This document shows positions 46,633 to 48,590 of a stretch of 48,590 nt of DNA, one piece after another. The notes below the pieces were generated by a model. That model was not told where the DNA came from, did no database searches, and was given only the letters and a program-made list of their open reading frames with translations. The DNA lies in NCBI GenBank assembly GCA_963746805.1, contig CAVVCQ010000002.1, forward strand, positions 1 through 48,590. The letters run 5' to 3'. The position numbers and the translations under genes were made by a program. The DNA is from DATHTC01 sp963746805. GTDB taxonomy: Bacteria; Actinomycetota; Thermoleophilia; Gaiellales; Gaiellaceae. Every line of letters starts with the position of its first letter. Position 1 is the stretch's first letter.

Positions 46633-47607
46633 ATGTCGCGGCGGGCACTGCTCGTCCTCGTTGCCGTCCTCGTCACCGTCGTTTTCGCGGCGATCGCTGT
46701 GCGGGGTGTCGACCCGGACGCGGTGTGGGAGGCGATCAAGAGCTGCGACCCGCTGTGGCTCGTGCCGTCGGTGCTCGCGCTCGGCGTGAGCGTCTTCGTC
46801 CGCGCCCTGCGCTGGCGCGCGCTGTTCGACCCGAGCCGCCGCCCGGGCATCTGGCCGGTGACGGCGGCGACGCTCGTCGGCTACCTGTTCCTGCAGATCC
46901 TGCCGCTCCGGGCGGGCGAGGCGGCCCGCATCGTCGCGCTCAGCCAGCGCTCCGGGACGTCGAAGGCCGAGGTCGCGGGGACGGCGCTGCTCGAGCGCGT
47001 CTACGACCTCGTCGCCGTGCTCGGCCTCCTCTTCGTGCTCCTGCCGTGGCTGCCCGAGGTCACCTGGCTCCGCGCCGCTGCCTCGCTCGGGGCGGCCGTC
47101 TTCGCGCTGACCGTCGTCGCCGTGATCGTGCTGGCCGTCTGGGGCGACCGCGCCGTGCACGCGGTGATGCGGCCGTTCGCGCGCCTGCCCGTGGTGCCCG
47201 CTGACCGGCTCGAGGAAATCGGCCACAACCTCGCGCAGGGCCTCGTCGGCCTGCGCCGGCCCGGCCTCGCCCTGTGGGCGCTGTTCCTCTCCGTCGCCTC
47301 GTGGGTGCTGCTCGGGCTCTCGTCCTGGTTCGTGTTCGAGAGCTTCGACCTCGGCGTGGGCGTCGTGGCCGGCATCTTCGCCGCGATCGCGGCCGGGCTG
47401 ACCGCCGTCCTGCCGGCCGGCCCGTCCGGGATCGGCGTCTTCGAGGCGTCGATCGTCGTTGCCCTCGGCGCGTACGGCGTGGACGAGTCCGAGGCGCTCT
47501 CGGCCGCGCTCGTCCTGCACGCGGTGGGCTTCGTCAGCCTCGTCGCCGCCGGGCTGCCGGTCATCCGGTTCCACGTGCGCAGGACGATCCAGGCCGTGGA
47601 GAGCTAG
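46633..47607 (+). CDS. UPF0104/YbhN-family membrane protein (LPG-synthase-TM type)
   Basis: Intact, 324 residues from ATG 46633. Seven or eight helices, with VFVRALRWRALFDPS, LFLQILPLRAGEAARIVAL, GTALLERVYDLVAVLGLL and AAGLTAVLPAGPSGIGVFEASIV, which are the conserved segments of this family (lysyl-PG-synthase membrane-domain-like). Members are proposed to move or modify lipid-linked sugars or lipids. The start is 2 nt past the previous stop. It precedes a GT2 gene, a common pair. Confidence 0.86.
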   Translation: MSRRALLVLVAVLVTVVFAAIAVRGVDPDAVWEAIKSCDPLWLVPSVLALGVSVFVRALRWRALFDPSRRPGIWPVTAATLVGYLFLQILPLRAGEAARIVALSQRSGTSKAEVAGTALLERVYDLVAVLGLLFVLLPWLPEVTWLRAAASLGAAVFALTVVAVIVLAVWGDRAVHAVMRPFARLPVVPADRLEEIGHNLAQGLVGLRRPGLALWALFLSVASWVLLGLSSWFVFESFDLGVGVVAGIFAAIAAGLTAVLPAGPSGIGVFEASIVVALGAYGVDESEALSAALVLHAVGFVSLVAAGLPVIRFHVRRTIQAVES

Positions 47608-47628
47608 AGGACTTCCCCCGCGCGGCCG

Positions 47629-47640
47629 AAAAGGAGAAGG
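47629..47640 (+). promoter_or_regulatory. Strong Shine-Dalgarno AAAAGGAGAAGG
   Basis: A purine-rich AAGGAG core lies 4-16 nt before ATG 47645, in the 37-nt gap. It stands out because most genes that start a transcription unit here lack such a site. Confidence 0.7.
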
Positions 47641-47644
47641 TCGC

Positions 47645-48590
47645 ATGCTCGAGGGCAAGTCCGTCGCCGTCGTCGTCCCCGCCTTCCGCGAGGAGCACCT
47701 GATCGCCGAGACGCTGCGCGGGATCCCGGAGTGGGTCGACCGCGTGTACGTCGTCGACGACCGCTCGCACGGATGCGACCGCCGAGCGGGCGCGCGAGGT
47801 CGGCGATCCGCGCGTCGAGGTCATCGTCCACGAGGTGAACCAGGGCGTCGGCGCGGCGATCGTCACCGGGTACAAGCGGGCGCTCGCCGACGAGATCGCC
47901 TGCACGGTGGTGATGGCCGGCGACAACCAGATGGACCCGGCCGAGCTCGAGGTCGCGTGCCTGCCGGTCGTCCGCGGCGAGGTCGACTACCACAAGGCGA
48001 ACCGGCTCTTCACCGGCCAGGCGTGGGATCTGATCCCGCGCAACCGCTACCTCGGCAACGCCGTCCTCTCGCTGCTGACGAAGGTCGCTTCCGGCTACTG
48101 GCACGTCGCCGACTCGCAGGCCGGCTACGCCGCGATCTCGCTGCCGATGCTGCGGCTGCTCGACCTCGACCGGATCTACAAGCGCTACGGCTTCCCCAAC
48201 GACATCCTCGTGCACCTGAACGTCGTGGAACGCCCGCGTGCGCGACTTCCAGTCGCGGCCGATCTACGGCGTCGGCGAGCGCTCGGGGATCAAGATCCGC
48301 AAGGTCGTGCCGCGGATCTCGTGGCTGCTCGTGAAGGGCTTCTTCTGGCGGCTGCGGGAGAAGTACGTGATCCGCGACTTCCACCCGCTCGTCTTCTTCT
48401 ACACGTTCGGCTTCCTGCTCACGGGCCTCGGCCTGGCACTCGGGCTCTACGTCGCGATCGCGCGGATCTTCGTCGGCGGCGACATCACGGCAGGGCACGG
48501 CGGCGCTCGGTCGCGCTGCTGCTCATCTCGGGCTCGCAGTTCTCGCTGTTCGCGATGTGGTTCGACATGGAGTCGAACAAGGACCTGCGC
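47645..48590 (+). CDS. GT2 glycosyltransferase, polyprenyl-phosphate type (partial at window end)
   Basis: Runs past the window end; about 315 residues are present after correction. SVAVVVPAFREEHLIAETLRGIPEWVDRVYVVDD is the GT2 start. A break near 47770 follows, then VEVIVHEVNQGVGAAIVTGYKRAL, CTVVMAGDNQMDP (GDNQ metal-site segment), VDYHKANRLF and SQAGYAAISL. Breaks near 48228 and 48490 precede helices FFYTFGFLLTGLGLALGLYVAI and LLLISGSQFSLFAMWF. The pattern fits GT2 polyprenyl-phosphate sugar synthases with a membrane tail. It starts with ATG behind a strong ribosome site. Confidence 0.85.

Noticed and set aside
1..48590. CRISPR arrays, tRNA or rRNA genes, transposases or integrases
   Set aside because: Read for on both strands; no direct-repeat array, cloverleaf-like gene or DDE/Tyr-recombinase protein was recognised.

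Overview
The window is 48.6 kb of very high G+C, gene-dense bacterial DNA. GTG starts, four-base stop/start overlaps, start codons a few bases downstream of TANNNT hexamers, and a subtilisin-inhibitor-like secreted protein point to an actinobacterium. Class Thermoleophilia would fit, but that is inference without a phylogenetic marker. Essentially the whole window is one surface-polysaccharide (capsule, O-antigen-like or teichoic-type glycan) biosynthesis and export region. No tRNA, rRNA, CRISPR array, transposase or integrase was seen.

Layout. 0-2 kb: sugar aminotransferase (cut by the window edge), NAD-dependent sugar epimerase and a divergent SSI-like protein. 2-5.8 kb (minus): two large multi-pass GT-C-like proteins and a small exported protein. 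5.8-9.5 kb (plus): a tandem-GT2 membrane protein, a second GT2 and a UDP-GlcNAc 2-epimerase. 9.5-16.4 kb (minus): GT4, large membrane protein, Wzx-type flippase, GT4 and a polyprenyl-phosphate GT2. 16.4-19.4 kb: four methyltransferases. 19.5-24.0 kb: a GT-C protein followed by three related GT2-like proteins, the third without its catalytic residues. 24.0-27.3 kb: Wzm/Wzt ABC exporter and a GT4. 27.3-38.7 kb: a 2-oxoglutarate dioxygenase, a methyltransferase, seven single-domain GT4/GT2 enzymes, a GT2-GT4 fusion and a GT87-like membrane protein. 38.7-48.6 kb (plus): GT2, phosphoglycosyl transferase (chain initiation), GNAT acyltransferase, ATP-grasp ligase, two PQQ-type beta-propellers, NAD epimerase, Wzz-like chain-length protein, a UPF0104 membrane protein and a GT2 running off the end.

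How they work together (inference). Nucleotide-sugar enzymes supply substrates. The phosphoglycosyl transferase starts a chain on a polyprenyl phosphate. The GT4/GT2 enzymes extend it, and methyltransferases, the acyltransferase, the ATP-grasp enzyme and the dioxygenase decorate or cap it. Export is by the flippase and/or the Wzm/Wzt transporter, with Wzz-like length control. GT-C proteins and the propellers act on the outer face.

Two features run through the region. (1) About 18 start codons lie 6-10 nt downstream of a TANNNT hexamer, the geometry of leaderless transcription. At three divergent junctions the two -10 elements share the same TA. (2) About half of the genes are interrupted by single-base insertions or deletions that split otherwise continuous protein families. 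These look like uncorrected sequence errors, so many real genes appear only as frame-corrected spans here; the shift positions given are approximate.
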